From assembly GCA_934699095.1 (NCBI GenBank), contig CAKUVI010000002.1, positions 1-64,000 on the forward strand: DNA of 64,000 nucleotides, read 5' to 3'. The stretch's first letter is position 1. Each line of letters starts with the position of its first letter. The translations under genes were made by a program, and so were the position numbers. Positions 35,580-46,791 of this stretch are shown one piece after another. The notes beneath the pieces are model-generated. The model did no database searches and was not told the origin of the DNA. It was given only the letters and a program-made list of their open reading frames with translations. Source of the stretch: an uncultured Bacteroidales bacterium (lineage in GTDB: Bacteria; Bacteroidota; Bacteroidia; Bacteroidales; WCHB1-69).

Positions 35580-36977
35580 ATGGCTGAACGTGAAACATTC
35601 AACGGTCATACCGTCTTTTCCCTTTCGGATGTCGCTATGAGCATCCACAAGGTGATTGAAAGGACCTATAACCGTCAGTATTACGTAAAGGCTGAAATTC
35701 TCAAACTGAACTATTATCCGTACAGCGGGCATTGCTATCCGGAACTTGTAGAGAGGGAAGACAACAAGATTAAGGCCGAAATGCGTGCCATAATCTGGGC
35801 GTCTAAGTACAACGACATCAACGAACGCTTTCTCAAGATCACCGGTGAACCTTTGAAGGAGAACCTCTCAATACTCTGTCTCGCCACGATACAGTTCAGT
35901 CCGAAACACGGCTTGGCACTTCATATCGAAGATGTCGAGCCGTCTTTCACTTTGGGCGAGATGGAACTCAACCGCAAAGAGGTTGTGGAGCGCCTGAAAA
36001 AAGAGGGTGTGTTTGAGCAGAATCGAAAACTCGATTTCCCACTTCTGCCCAAGCGTCTTGCAGTCATTTCTGTGGAGACGAGCAAAGGCTACAGCGACTT
36101 TATAAACACGCTGCGGACTAACAAGGCCGGTTATTCGTTCCATACCGAGTTGTTCCCCTCTATTCTGCAAGGTGAAAAGGCTATCTCCGGGATGACTTTC
36201 CAGCTTGGTGAGATCAAGAAGAGGATTGACGACTTTGATGTCGTGGTCATTGTGCGTGGCGGCGGCGGCGATGTCGGGCTGAGCTGCTACGACGACTATT
36301 CACTGTCGAGGGCTATTGCCACATTCCCGCTTCCGGTGCTCACAGGCATCGGCCACTCCACCAATGTGTCTGTGTGTGATATGGTTGCCTTCAAAAGTTT
36401 CATAACCCCTACGGAAGTGGCGTTCTCCCTTCTGCAGCGGTTTGAGGATTTCGACCTCGAGGTTGACAGCTGCGTCTCGTCAATCGTGAACAGCGCGAGA
36501 CTTCACGTCGCAAACGCCAAGTCGAGTCTACAAATGGTTGGCTCCGACATCAGAATCAGGGCGTCAAAACTGACAGACGAGTCGGATAAAGAGCTTTCCG
36601 AAATCAGCAAGACACTTCTTTTCAGATGCAGAGAACTTGTGTTGAATCACAAAAACGAGCATAAGTTGCTCTCAAAGACAATCAGTTCAAGCGCTCTGAA
36701 GCACATCAGAGTGCAGAGTCAGGCACTTCCTGCAGTTGCATCATCATTGGTGCGTGGGAGTGTCTCGTTTCTGAAGCATAAGCATGAAGAATGCAGTCAT
36801 GTGGAAGAAAAACTGACACTTCTTAGTCCTGATAATGTTCTGAAACGTGGATACAGCATCACCATGCTGAACGGCAAGGCTGTCACGACCGCCGGTTCAC
36901 TCTCGCCCGGCGACAGGATTGTCACCAAGGTCTATTCCGGCGAGGTTACAAGCGTTGTCGAGGATGTGAAGAGATAA
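35580..36977 (+). CDS. xseA: Exodeoxyribonuclease VII large subunit
   Basis: This 465-residue protein has an N-terminal OB-fold (about 10-110), the catalytic core with LPKRLAVISVETSKGYSDF, DVVVIVRGGGGDVGLSCYDD and LTGIGHSTNVSVCDMVA, a long coiled coil (about 310-420) and the C-terminal GYSITMLNGK segment. It degrades single-stranded DNA together with XseB. ATG 35580 is chosen because the earlier in-frame ATG (35478) lies inside the HMA gene. No xseB follows. Confidence 0.95.
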   Translation: MAERETFNGHTVFSLSDVAMSIHKVIERTYNRQYYVKAEILKLNYYPYSGHCYPELVEREDNKIKAEMRAIIWASKYNDINERFLKITGEPLKENLSILCLATIQFSPKHGLALHIEDVEPSFTLGEMELNRKEVVERLKKEGVFEQNRKLDFPLLPKRLAVISVETSKGYSDFINTLRTNKAGYSFHTELFPSILQGEKAISGMTFQLGEIKKRIDDFDVVVIVRGGGGDVGLSCYDDYSLSRAIATFPLPVLTGIGHSTNVSVCDMVAFKSFITPTEVAFSLLQRFEDFDLEVDSCVSSIVNSARLHVANAKSSLQMVGSDIRIRASKLTDESDKELSEISKTLLFRCRELVLNHKNEHKLLSKTISSSALKHIRVQSQALPAVASSLVRGSVSFLKHKHEECSHVEEKLTLLSPDNVLKRGYSITMLNGKAVTTAGSLSPGDRIVTKVYSGEVTSVVEDVKR

Positions 36978-36980
36978 AGA

Positions 36981-37018
36981 AAAACCACACTAAAACCGAA
37001 GTTTAAGTGTGGTTTTTT
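36981..37018. terminator. Bidirectional terminator between xseA and htpG
   Basis: AAAACCACACT (36981-36991) and AGTGTGGTTTT (37006-37016) form an 11-bp stem with a 14-nt loop; T runs follow on the plus strand and on the minus strand, so it can end both converging genes. Confidence 0.9.
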
Positions 37019-37040
37019 GCATTATGGAAAATCCGAGAAT

Positions 37041-38936
37041 TTACAGCATCTCGTAGCTTCTTTTCACGAATTCACTGAGTTTTTCACCGGTGAGAATGTT
37101 CTGGGAGAGCATGGCTAAGTCGATGAGCTGTTGTATCAGCTTGGTGCGCTTGGTGTCGTCGGTTTCCTCCAAGATGCGCGACGCCAGCTCATGATTGCCG
37201 TTGATGACGAGGTTGTAGTGGTTCATGTCGCCGTAGAAACTCTGCTGTCCAGACACTCTCTCCATGTCTTTGAAACGTCTCATGAACTCATTCTGTGTCA
37301 CAATGACAGGCAGGTCGTTCTCGCTCAATGACGCAACCTCGGGCGTGAACATCTGGGCGTTGACCTCCTTCTCGAAATACTCCTTGAGCTTTTTCTCCTG
37401 GTCTTCGGAAAGCTTTGAGACAGTGGTGTTGTCTTCTTTCTCAATAAGTTTGTCGATTACGTTGGAGTCAACTCTTGTGAAGCGGATTTTTTCGATCTTC
37501 TGTTCGAGCATGTTGATAAAGTGAGCATCGAAGATGCCGTTCAAAAGGAGGACGTCGTAGCCTTTTTCGCGGGCGTTGCTGATGTAAACGTGCTGTTCGT
37601 CGGCGCTTGCTGCGTACAGGAAGATTACGTTTCCGTTCTTGTCGGTCTGGAGGGTCGAAATCTTGTCTTTGTATTCGTCAATGGTGAAATATTTGCCATC
37701 GATGTTTTTCAAAAGATAGAAATTCTTTATCTTTTCATAGAATTTCTCATCTGTCAGGGATCCGTATTGGAGGAAAACTGACAAGTCGTCCCATTTCTTC
37801 TCGAATTCCTCGCGGTTGCTCTTGAACATCTCCTCAAGCTTTTCGGCAACCTTTTTGCTGATGTAAGATGATATTTTCTTCACATTGCCGTCGGATTGCA
37901 GATAAGATCTTGAGACATTCAGAGGGATGTCGGGTGAGTCGATGACGCCGTGCAGCAGATTCATGAAGTCTGGCACAATGCCTTCGAGCTCATCGGTGAT
38001 GAACACTTGGTTGCAGTATAGTTGTACTTTGTTTTTCTTCAGGTCAAGTTGATTCTTGATTTTAGGGAAATAGAGCACACCTGTGAGGTTGAACGGGTAA
38101 TCGACGTTGAGGTGTATGTGGAACATGGGTTCCTCAAAAGACATGGGGTAAAGTTTGTGGTAGAAGTTGTTGTAGTCCTCATCTGTAAGTGAAGAGGGTT
38201 GTTTTTGCCAGATAGGGTCGGTGTCGTTGATGATTCGCGGAACCTGAACAGACTCCTCTTTGGGTTCTTTGTCGTTCTCTTCACCTTCGGTGGTCTCTTT
38301 TTTGCGCCATTCTGTTTTTGTGCCGCAGCAAATCGGTATCGGCAAGAATCTGCAATATTTGTCAAGAAGTCCGACAAGACGGTTCTCGTCCACGAATTCT
38401 TGCAGGTCGTCGTCCTCCACATGAAGCACTATTTCCGTGCCTCTGTCTTCCTTTTCTATCTCCTCGATTGTGAAATCCGGAGAACCATCGCAGCTCCATT
38501 TAACGGCCTTTGCGTCAGTTAGATATGATTTTGTAAGGATGTCAACTCTGTTGGCTACCATGAATGAGGAGTAGAAACCCAGACCGAAGTGGCCGATTAT
38601 GTTGGCGGCATCGTTGCCCTTGTATTTGGCCATGAACTCCTCAGCTCCCGAGAATGCTATCTGATTGATGTAGCGGTCAACCTCCTCGGCTGTCATTCCT
38701 ATGCCGCGGTCTATGACGTGGATGGTCTTGTCTTCCTTGTTAACTTTTACATTTATTGTCAGATCGCCCAATTCACAATCGGCCTTGCCTAAGCTTACTA
38801 ACGTCTTGAGCTTCTGTGTGGCGTCAACTGCGTTGGAAATCAGTTCTCTGAGAAAAATCTCATGGTCTGAGTAGAGGAATTTTTTGATTACAGGAAAAAT
38901 ATTTTCTGTTTGAACATTAATTTTACCAGTTTGCAT
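37041..38936 (-). CDS. htpG: Chaperone HtpG (Hsp90)
   Basis: This 631-residue protein has the GHKL ATPase domain with LRELISNAVDA, DRGIGMTAEEV and IGHFGLGFYSSFMVA, a middle domain with the catalytic arginine region NVSRSYLQ, and the C-terminal dimerisation domain. A charged insert (TEGEENDKEPKEES) lies after about residue 220. I start at MQTGKINVQTE; the frame is open 37 codons further upstream, but that stretch overlaps the divergent dsbD promoter and is not typical of HtpG. It is a cytoplasmic ATP-driven folding chaperone. Confidence 0.97.
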   Translation of the reverse strand: MQTGKINVQTENIFPVIKKFLYSDHEIFLRELISNAVDATQKLKTLVSLGKADCELGDLTINVKVNKEDKTIHVIDRGIGMTAEEVDRYINQIAFSGAEEFMAKYKGNDAANIIGHFGLGFYSSFMVANRVDILTKSYLTDAKAVKWSCDGSPDFTIEEIEKEDRGTEIVLHVEDDDLQEFVDENRLVGLLDKYCRFLPIPICCGTKTEWRKKETTEGEENDKEPKEESVQVPRIINDTDPIWQKQPSSLTDEDYNNFYHKLYPMSFEEPMFHIHLNVDYPFNLTGVLYFPKIKNQLDLKKNKVQLYCNQVFITDELEGIVPDFMNLLHGVIDSPDIPLNVSRSYLQSDGNVKKISSYISKKVAEKLEEMFKSNREEFEKKWDDLSVFLQYGSLTDEKFYEKIKNFYLLKNIDGKYFTIDEYKDKISTLQTDKNGNVIFLYAASADEQHVYISNAREKGYDVLLLNGIFDAHFINMLEQKIEKIRFTRVDSNVIDKLIEKEDNTTVSKLSEDQEKKLKEYFEKEVNAQMFTPEVASLSENDLPVIVTQNEFMRRFKDMERVSGQQSFYGDMNHYNLVINGNHELASRILEETDDTKRTKLIQQLIDLAMLSQNILTGEKLSEFVKRSYEML

Positions 38937-39011
38937 AATACATGTTTTTTTAGACGCAATATAGTTGCAAACATTATGCCAATTTTTTTTGAAATTTTGT
39001 TGGATTTTGGC

Positions 39012-39044
39012 TTGATAATCCGATAATAATATTTTGTATATTTG
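39012..39044 (+). promoter_or_regulatory. Promoter of dsbD
   Basis: TTG (39012-39014) and TATATTTG (39037-39044) match the Bacteroidetes promoter with 22 nt spacing. It lies 24 nt before the ATG of dsbD, so the upstream in-frame TTG at 39042 cannot be the start. Confidence 0.65.
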
Positions 39045-39068
39045 CACCTTGTTTCAAAATGTGAACTT

Positions 39069-41111
39069 ATGAACATCATTAGAAGATCAGTTGCATCCAT
39101 AGTGTTTGTGGTTATGTCGGTACTTGCCATTGCGCAGCAGGTTACACCGGTGAAATGGAATTACAAATACGTCAAGGTCAATGATTCTGTGGCGGAGCTG
39201 CAGTTTGTGGCAACGATACAGCCTCATTGGCACCTTTATTCCCAGGCTCCCGGCAAGGGCCAGATCGAGAATCCGCTGACATTTGAATTCACGCCGAGTG
39301 CAAAATACGAGCGGATTGGCAAGGTGGTTGAACCCAAGCCCCAGTCCGACTATGACACTCTTCTGGATGCTCACTCCAACTTCTATACCAAAAGCGTGGT
39401 GTTTAAGCAAAGGGTCAAGGTCAAAGACGCGAATCCTTTCACCATACAGGGAAAATTGGACGGTCAGGCTTGTATAGAGGGGCGTTGCACCCCTGTGGAA
39501 GAGAAGTTCTCCTTCAAGATGGCGGGTTTTCACCCTTCCGCTCCGCTCGTTGACACGCTGTCGGATGTTGAACAGGATGCAAACCAGACAGTGGAGAACA
39601 ATGACACACCTTCAAAGCAGGAATATAATCCTGCGGAAAACGGCAGCGACTCGAAAGGCCAGGAGGATTCCATGCTGAAGTATTTCATCATGGCCGTTCT
39701 CGGAGGCTTGGCCGGTCTTCTTATGCCTTGTGTCTTCCCGATGATCCCGATGACTGTTTCGTATTTCTCGAAAGAGGGGCACGCGGGCAAGCGCAACGCC
39801 CTGATATATGGCGCATCAATAGTGCTCATCTTCGTGATTTTCGGCATAGTGCTCTCGCTTATATTCGGCGCCGACTTGGGCAACATACTCAGTACACACT
39901 GGATCCCGAACCTGCTGTTCGCCGCCATATTCTTTGTGTTTGCACTCTCTTTGCTCGGCTATTTTGAGATAACATTGCCAAGCTCATGGGTCAACGGCTC
40001 GGCAAAACGCCAGAATTCAGGCGGACTTGTCGGTATTTTCTTCATGGCACTCACATTGGTGCTCGTGTCCTTCTCATGCACGCTCCCGATCGCCGGTGCG
40101 GTCGCACTCAACGCCGCCGGCGGCTCCTTCGTGAAACCTATCATAGGGATGCTCGGTTTCTCTCTGGGCATCGCGGTTCCGTTCACTATTTTCGCCCTCT
40201 TCCCCGACCTCCTGAAAAAACTCCCAAAGTCGGGCAACTGGATGAACACCCTGAAAGTTATTCTTGCTTTCGTGGAACTCGCCTTCGCCCTGAAGTTCAT
40301 AAACGTGCCTGACCAGACTTACCACTGGGGCATCCTCGACAGAGAGGTCTATCTCGCCCTCTGGATAGTGCTCTTCTCCATACTTGGATTCTATCTTCTC
40401 GGCAAGATCAGATTCCCTCTTGATGATGAATATCCGGTCCAGAAGAGCTGGTTCAGATTCCTGCTCACTGTGGCTGTCTTTGCCTTCGTGGTTTATATGA
40501 TTCCAGGTATGTTCGGCGCCCCGTTGAAGTCACTCTCCGGTTGGCTTCCTCCTATGGATACACAAGATTTCGACATCAATGCTATCGTCCGTGAAGAGAG
40601 CGGCGGCACCGGCAAATCCACATACTCGCTTGACGAAGAACCATTGTACGCCGAAACCCTCAAAATCCCCCATGGAATAAAGGGCTACTTTGATTACGAT
40701 CAGGCTCTTCGCGTGGCGAAAAAAGAGAATAAACCGGTATTCCTCGACTTCACAGGTCACGGCTGCACCAACTGCAGAAATGTTGAATCTGCAGTCTGGG
40801 TTGACAAAGAGGTGCGTCGGATCTTCGCAGAAGAGGTAATCGTGGCCACCCTATATTGCGATGACAAGGTGATTAAACTGCCTGAAAACGAACAATTCAA
40901 GGATAAAGCCGGCGATTTGGTTACTACACTCGGTGGTAAAAACCGATATATTGAGCAGACAATCTATAACGAAAATTCACAACCTTGCTACTTCATTGTT
41001 TCACCAGACGGCAAAGTGCTCTCCGGTCCGACATACTATGAAAAGGATGTGAACAAGTATATTGCTTTTCTACGGAAAGGTATAGATGCATACAAGTCAA
41101 GTCAGAAATAA
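39069..41111 (+). CDS. dsbD: Thiol:disulfide interchange protein DsbD
   Basis: This 680-residue protein has a signal peptide (1-22), a periplasmic DsbD alpha-like domain (about 23-160, with GQACIEGRCTPV), eight membrane segments (about 200-470) with the two conserved cysteines in LMPCVFPMIP and SFSCTLPIAG, and a C-terminal thioredoxin domain with CTNC (C566, C569). It carries electrons from cytoplasmic thioredoxin to periplasmic disulfides. A linker of about 65 residues precedes the thioredoxin domain. lnt follows after 25 nt. Confidence 0.95.
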   Translation: MNIIRRSVASIVFVVMSVLAIAQQVTPVKWNYKYVKVNDSVAELQFVATIQPHWHLYSQAPGKGQIENPLTFEFTPSAKYERIGKVVEPKPQSDYDTLLDAHSNFYTKSVVFKQRVKVKDANPFTIQGKLDGQACIEGRCTPVEEKFSFKMAGFHPSAPLVDTLSDVEQDANQTVENNDTPSKQEYNPAENGSDSKGQEDSMLKYFIMAVLGGLAGLLMPCVFPMIPMTVSYFSKEGHAGKRNALIYGASIVLIFVIFGIVLSLIFGADLGNILSTHWIPNLLFAAIFFVFALSLLGYFEITLPSSWVNGSAKRQNSGGLVGIFFMALTLVLVSFSCTLPIAGAVALNAAGGSFVKPIIGMLGFSLGIAVPFTIFALFPDLLKKLPKSGNWMNTLKVILAFVELAFALKFINVPDQTYHWGILDREVYLALWIVLFSILGFYLLGKIRFPLDDEYPVQKSWFRFLLTVAVFAFVVYMIPGMFGAPLKSLSGWLPPMDTQDFDINAIVREESGGTGKSTYSLDEEPLYAETLKIPHGIKGYFDYDQALRVAKKENKPVFLDFTGHGCTNCRNVESAVWVDKEVRRIFAEEVIVATLYCDDKVIKLPENEQFKDKAGDLVTTLGGKNRYIEQTIYNENSQPCYFIVSPDGKVLSGPTYYEKDVNKYIAFLRKGIDAYKSSQK

Positions 41112-41136
41112 CATGTAAACCTTCTTTCAGTAATAG

Positions 41137-42798
41137 ATGAAAAGCGTAAAATGGTATAGCAAGTTGTTGCTCAGCATCTTGAGCGGACTGATATGGGCGT
41201 TTTCATGGTATCCGCATGGAATTGTCCTTCTCAGTTTTGTGGCCTTGATACCCTTGCTTTACCTCAGCGATTTGTCTATCAAAGAAGGGAAAAGGAATGC
41301 GTTTGGACGTGGAATCCTGCTTTTTTATCCGGCATTTTTTGTTTTCAACTTCATAACGACCTATTGGATAGCTTATTGCACTCTGCCAGGGGCAGCTGCA
41401 GCGGTAATTCTCAATGCACTGTTGCAGACAATGGTCTTCTCTGCATGGCACGCTTGTCGGAAATACTTGAATAACAGATGGTTACAAGCAATTGCCTTGA
41501 TTGGCTTTTGGGCTGCGTTCGAGTATCTTCATCTGAATTGGGACCTTACTTGGCCGTGGCTTAACCTCGGGAACGTGTTCGCCGAATATCCTCAGATCGT
41601 GCAATGGTACAGCGTGACAGGTACCGCAGGCGGCACCATCTGGATTCTCTCTGTCAACATACTCATTTACAAACTGATACGTCAATACGGCGAAAAGTCT
41701 AACAAGCAGACGGCGGTACTTGCTGCAGTCATTGCGGTTGTTGTCGCAGCGCCGGTTGTGATATCTTTGGCCATGAGAGTCCAGGTTGACAAGAACATTG
41801 ACCAATCACGTCCGGTGCGGGCCGTCATCGTACAGCAGAACACAGACCCTTGGTTCGAGGAGTACAGCCTTAACAACTCCCAAGAAATCGACCGCATTCT
41901 TGATGTTGCAGGACCGTTTGTCAATGCTAATACAGATCTTGTCATAACTCCGGAGTCGTCGATAGCTCATGGAATTGACATCAACGCCCTTCGCAGCGGT
42001 AATTTTTTGTCGGAAGACGCCAGATACAACGGATTCCAAAAGTTCGATACGCTGTTTGTGAAATATCCGGACCTGAACTTTGTGCTTGGATTGTCAACAT
42101 TCAGGTTTGAAAAGTATAAATTCACAGAGAATTCCCGTGAGGTCGCCCCGAATGTTTTTAGCGATTATTATAACACTGCCGGCTTTTACAATGCATCCGG
42201 ACTTCAGGATTATTATCACAAAAGCCGCTTGGTGCCTGGTGTTGAGAAGATGCCTTTCCCTAAGATTTTCGGTTTTTTGGGTGACATCATGATTAAGCTC
42301 GGCGGTTCGAATGCCTCTTTGGGATGTGATACTGTGCAAAGGACTTTTTTCTTTGACAAAGACGGGAAGAAGACCGGAGTCGGTGTTGCCATCTGTTATG
42401 AGTCGATCTATGGTGAACTGGTTGGCAATTTTGTCAAAAACGGTGCCGGTATTCTCGCTGTAATCACCAATGACTCGTGGTGGAAGGACAGTCAGGGACA
42501 TATTCAGCATTTTGAGATGGCGCGTTTGAGGGCGGTGGAGACGAGGAGATATGTGCTGCGCGCTGCCAACGGAGGCTTCTCGGGCGTGATTGATCCGGCA
42601 GGGCGCGTGCTTGCCAAGACAGAATACGATGAAAGGACGGCCATCGAGACTCAAGTTTGCGTACAAGACTGCCAGACATTCTACGTCAAGCACGGCGATT
42701 ATCTGTACAGAATGGCAGTTGTGGTCTCATTGTTGGGTTTAGTTACGTCAATTATATTGGCAATTGTAAATAGAATACTTAATAGAAAAAGAGTTTAA
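41137..42798 (+). CDS. lnt: Apolipoprotein N-acyltransferase
   Basis: This 553-residue protein has six or so N-terminal membrane segments (to about 225), a periplasmic nitrilase-fold domain with the catalytic triad E273 (TPESSIAHG), K362 (YHKSRLVPG) and C420 (GVAICYESIYG), and a C-terminal membrane helix. It adds the third acyl chain to lipoproteins in the inner membrane. Several lipoproteins in the window (DUF4197, 49328) are possible clients. It runs from 25 nt after dsbD to 17 nt before glnS. Confidence 0.94.
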   Translation: MKSVKWYSKLLLSILSGLIWAFSWYPHGIVLLSFVALIPLLYLSDLSIKEGKRNAFGRGILLFYPAFFVFNFITTYWIAYCTLPGAAAAVILNALLQTMVFSAWHACRKYLNNRWLQAIALIGFWAAFEYLHLNWDLTWPWLNLGNVFAEYPQIVQWYSVTGTAGGTIWILSVNILIYKLIRQYGEKSNKQTAVLAAVIAVVVAAPVVISLAMRVQVDKNIDQSRPVRAVIVQQNTDPWFEEYSLNNSQEIDRILDVAGPFVNANTDLVITPESSIAHGIDINALRSGNFLSEDARYNGFQKFDTLFVKYPDLNFVLGLSTFRFEKYKFTENSREVAPNVFSDYYNTAGFYNASGLQDYYHKSRLVPGVEKMPFPKIFGFLGDIMIKLGGSNASLGCDTVQRTFFFDKDGKKTGVGVAICYESIYGELVGNFVKNGAGILAVITNDSWWKDSQGHIQHFEMARLRAVETRRYVLRAANGGFSGVIDPAGRVLAKTEYDERTAIETQVCVQDCQTFYVKHGDYLYRMAVVVSLLGLVTSIILAIVNRILNRKRV

Positions 42799-42815
42799 GC
42801 TTAAATTATACAACT

Positions 42816-44447
<1,632 letters not shown>

Positions 44448-44461
44448 ACATATAGTAAGGT

Positions 44462-44881
44462 ATGCACAGTTTGTTAGATTATGATCCTAAGGTTCTTGTC
44501 GCCTTCCACAAAAGCTTGGAGGGAGACAGGAAGTTCAGTGATTTTCTGATGAACAATGGTTATCCGGAGTTGGAGGCTCTCTCTTCGGCCATTCACTCCA
44601 ACGAGGCTGCGTTGCAGTGGCTTTTGGAGAGTGATTATCCGGAGTTCGCTGTCCTGAGCAATGCGATCGACAATGAGGAGAATGCCATAGCGTGGCTTGA
44701 AAAGTACCACTGCACATTCCTCTCGCTGTTCGCCGCCGCCTGCCGCAAGGAGACAGCCGCCATCAAGTGGTTCGCCGACAACGACCTGCGCCTTTTCATC
44801 CTCATAATCGACACAATACATCATATTCTTTTATATCAGTCATGGGATGCTTCCGATTTTCACAAATTCAGAAGATCTTAA
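44462..44881 (+). CDS. Hypothetical small helical protein
   Basis: I do not recognise this 139-residue protein. It is helical and acidic in its first half, with two similar units (NNGYPELEALSSAIHSNEAALQWL and SDYPEFAVLSNAIDNEENAIAWL) that look like an internal duplication of about 33 residues, a third weaker unit (CTFLSLFAAACRKETAAIKWF) and a hydrophobic C-terminal stretch (LFILIIDTIHHILLY). It begins 14 nt after glnS and is probably co-transcribed with it. The triplicated helix-pair pattern suggests a solenoid-like binding protein. Confidence 0.7.
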   Translation: MHSLLDYDPKVLVAFHKSLEGDRKFSDFLMNNGYPELEALSSAIHSNEAALQWLLESDYPEFAVLSNAIDNEENAIAWLEKYHCTFLSLFAAACRKETAAIKWFADNDLRLFILIIDTIHHILLYQSWDASDFHKFRRS

Positions 44882-44917
44882 TCGTCAAAGATAAAAAACA
44901 ACAAAAAATATAAAACT

Positions 44918-45577
44918 ATGGATAAAAATCAAATGAGAGAAATTATCGCCAAGAGAGTTGCAAAAGAGCTTAAAGACGGCGATGTTGTAAATTTGGGTAT
45001 TGGCTTGCCAACAATGGTGCCTAACTATTTGCCGAAGGGCGTGAATGTGATCCTTCAATCAGAGAACGGGTTGTTGGGCATGGGTCCTACACCTGAAGAG
45101 GGCAAGGAGGATGACAACCTTGTGAACTCGGGCGGCGGTTACATCACCGCACAGCCAGGGGCTGTGTCATTCAGTTCAGCCGACTCATTCTCGATCATCC
45201 GTGGAGGTCACGTTGATGTCACTGTGCTCGGCGCAATGCAGGTTGACGAACAGGGCGACCTTGCAAACTGGATGATTCCCGGCAAGTTGACTCCCGGAAT
45301 GGGCGGTGCAATGGACCTCTTGGTTGGCGCCAAAAAGGTTATACTTGCAATGGAACACACTCAGAAGGGCAATCCGAAGATCTTGCACAAGTGCAATCTT
45401 CCGCTCACCGCAAAGGGACAGGTCAACATGATCGTTACCGAGATGGGCGTCATGGAGGTTACAGACAAGGGTATCGTCTTGAAAGAGATCAACCCCGAAT
45501 TCAAAGTTGAGGACGTGCAGGCAGTCACAGAGGCTACTTTGATTGTGTCGCCAGATCTCAAACCTATGGAATTATAA
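44918..45577 (+). CDS. 3-oxoacid/butyrate-acetoacetate CoA-transferase, subunit B
   Basis: This 219-residue family I CoA-transferase beta subunit has DGDVVNLGIGLPTMVPNY at the N-terminus, the catalytic glutamate in SENGLLGMGP and GGAMDLLVGAKKVILAMEHT. It transfers CoA between acetoacetate or butyrate and short acids. Subunit A, normally directly upstream, is absent; the preceding gene is the hypothetical protein. The downstream acyl-CoA dehydrogenase and Etf genes are co-oriented with short gaps, so butyryl/acetoacetyl-CoA metabolism is likely. Confidence 0.93.
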   Translation: MDKNQMREIIAKRVAKELKDGDVVNLGIGLPTMVPNYLPKGVNVILQSENGLLGMGPTPEEGKEDDNLVNSGGGYITAQPGAVSFSSADSFSIIRGGHVDVTVLGAMQVDEQGDLANWMIPGKLTPGMGGAMDLLVGAKKVILAMEHTQKGNPKILHKCNLPLTAKGQVNMIVTEMGVMEVTDKGIVLKEINPEFKVEDVQAVTEATLIVSPDLKPMEL

Positions 45578-45615
45578 TCAGAGAAATAATAAATTATTCA
45601 TACAAACACATAATT

Positions 45616-46755
45616 ATGGATTTTGGCTTAACAAAAAGAGAGGAACTCTTTTTACAGATGATTCGCGAGTTCGCTGAGAATGAAGTAAAGCCTTTGGCAG
45701 CGGAGATCGACGAGCAAGAACGTTTCCCGATGGAGACAGTTGAAAAAATGGCTAAGATAGGTATCATGGGTATCCCGATACCTGTTGAATACGGCGGACA
45801 AGGGGGCACGAACCAGATGTATTCCATGGCTGTTGAGGAGCTTTCACGCGTGTGCGCCACAACTGGCGTGATCGTGTCGGCTCACACGTCATTGTGCATG
45901 AACCCGATACTCGAGTACGGCACTGAGGAACAGAAGAAGAAGTATCTGCCAAAGTTGGCTTCTGGTGAGTGGATCGGTGCATTCGGACTTACAGAGCCCA
46001 ACGCCGGCACCGACGCTGCCATGCAGCAGACCACAGCCGTGGCTGACGGCGAAGAGTGGATACTCAACGGCACCAAGATATTCATCACAAACGCTGGCTA
46101 TGCCAATGTTTACATTGTGATGGCAATGACTAACAAGGAGTTGGGAACAAGAGGCATCTCAGCATTCATCGTTGAGAAGGGCACACCTGGATTCTCTATC
46201 GGCAAGAAAGAGAAGAAGATGGGTATCCGCGGTTCTGCAACTTGTGAACTCATTTTCGAAAACTGCAGAATACCCAAGGCCAATCTCCTCGGAGAACAGG
46301 GCAAGGGATTCAAAATAGCCATGAACACCCTTAATGGAGGACGTATCGGTATCGCCGCGCAGGCTCTCGGCATCGCCCAGGGTGCTTTGGACGAGACTGT
46401 GAAGTACACCAAGGAGCGCAAACAGTTCGGACGCGCTATATCTGCTTTCCAGAACACACAATTCCAGTTGGCTGACTTGGATGCCAAGATTCAGGCTGCA
46501 AGACTTTTGGTGCGCCAGGCTTCATACAATAAGGATATGCACCTTCCGTATGCTGTTGAGGCTGCACGATGCAAACTCTTCGCGGCTGAAACTGCGATGG
46601 AAGTGACCACAAAGGCCGTTCAATTCCACGGCGGATATGGCTACACACGCGAATACCCGGTTGAAAGAATGATGCGTGACGCCAAGATCACTGAAATCTA
46701 CGAAGGCACTTCAGAGGTTCAGAGAATGGTAATCGCAGGCAATCTCTTCAAATAA
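45616..46755 (+). CDS. Short-chain (butyryl-type) acyl-CoA dehydrogenase
   Basis: This 379-residue protein has all three domains: helical N-terminal, beta domain with the flavin-binding FGLTEPNAGTDAAMQQT, and C-terminal helices with GGYGYTREYPVERMMRDAKITEIYEGTSEVQ, where E363 is the expected catalytic base. In fermenting anaerobes the same enzyme reduces crotonyl-CoA to butyryl-CoA using Etf. It is followed by etfB and etfA with 36- and 19-nt gaps. Confidence 0.95.
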   Translation: MDFGLTKREELFLQMIREFAENEVKPLAAEIDEQERFPMETVEKMAKIGIMGIPIPVEYGGQGGTNQMYSMAVEELSRVCATTGVIVSAHTSLCMNPILEYGTEEQKKKYLPKLASGEWIGAFGLTEPNAGTDAAMQQTTAVADGEEWILNGTKIFITNAGYANVYIVMAMTNKELGTRGISAFIVEKGTPGFSIGKKEKKMGIRGSATCELIFENCRIPKANLLGEQGKGFKIAMNTLNGGRIGIAAQALGIAQGALDETVKYTKERKQFGRAISAFQNTQFQLADLDAKIQAARLLVRQASYNKDMHLPYAVEAARCKLFAAETAMEVTTKAVQFHGGYGYTREYPVERMMRDAKITEIYEGTSEVQRMVIAGNLFK

Positions 46756-46791
46756 TCGTAATAATTCAAGAATAATAAAAACAATACCGAT

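Noticed and set aside
38937..39047. 37-residue N-terminal extension of HtpG
   Set aside because: It overlaps the divergent dsbD promoter and is not present in typical HtpG sequences.
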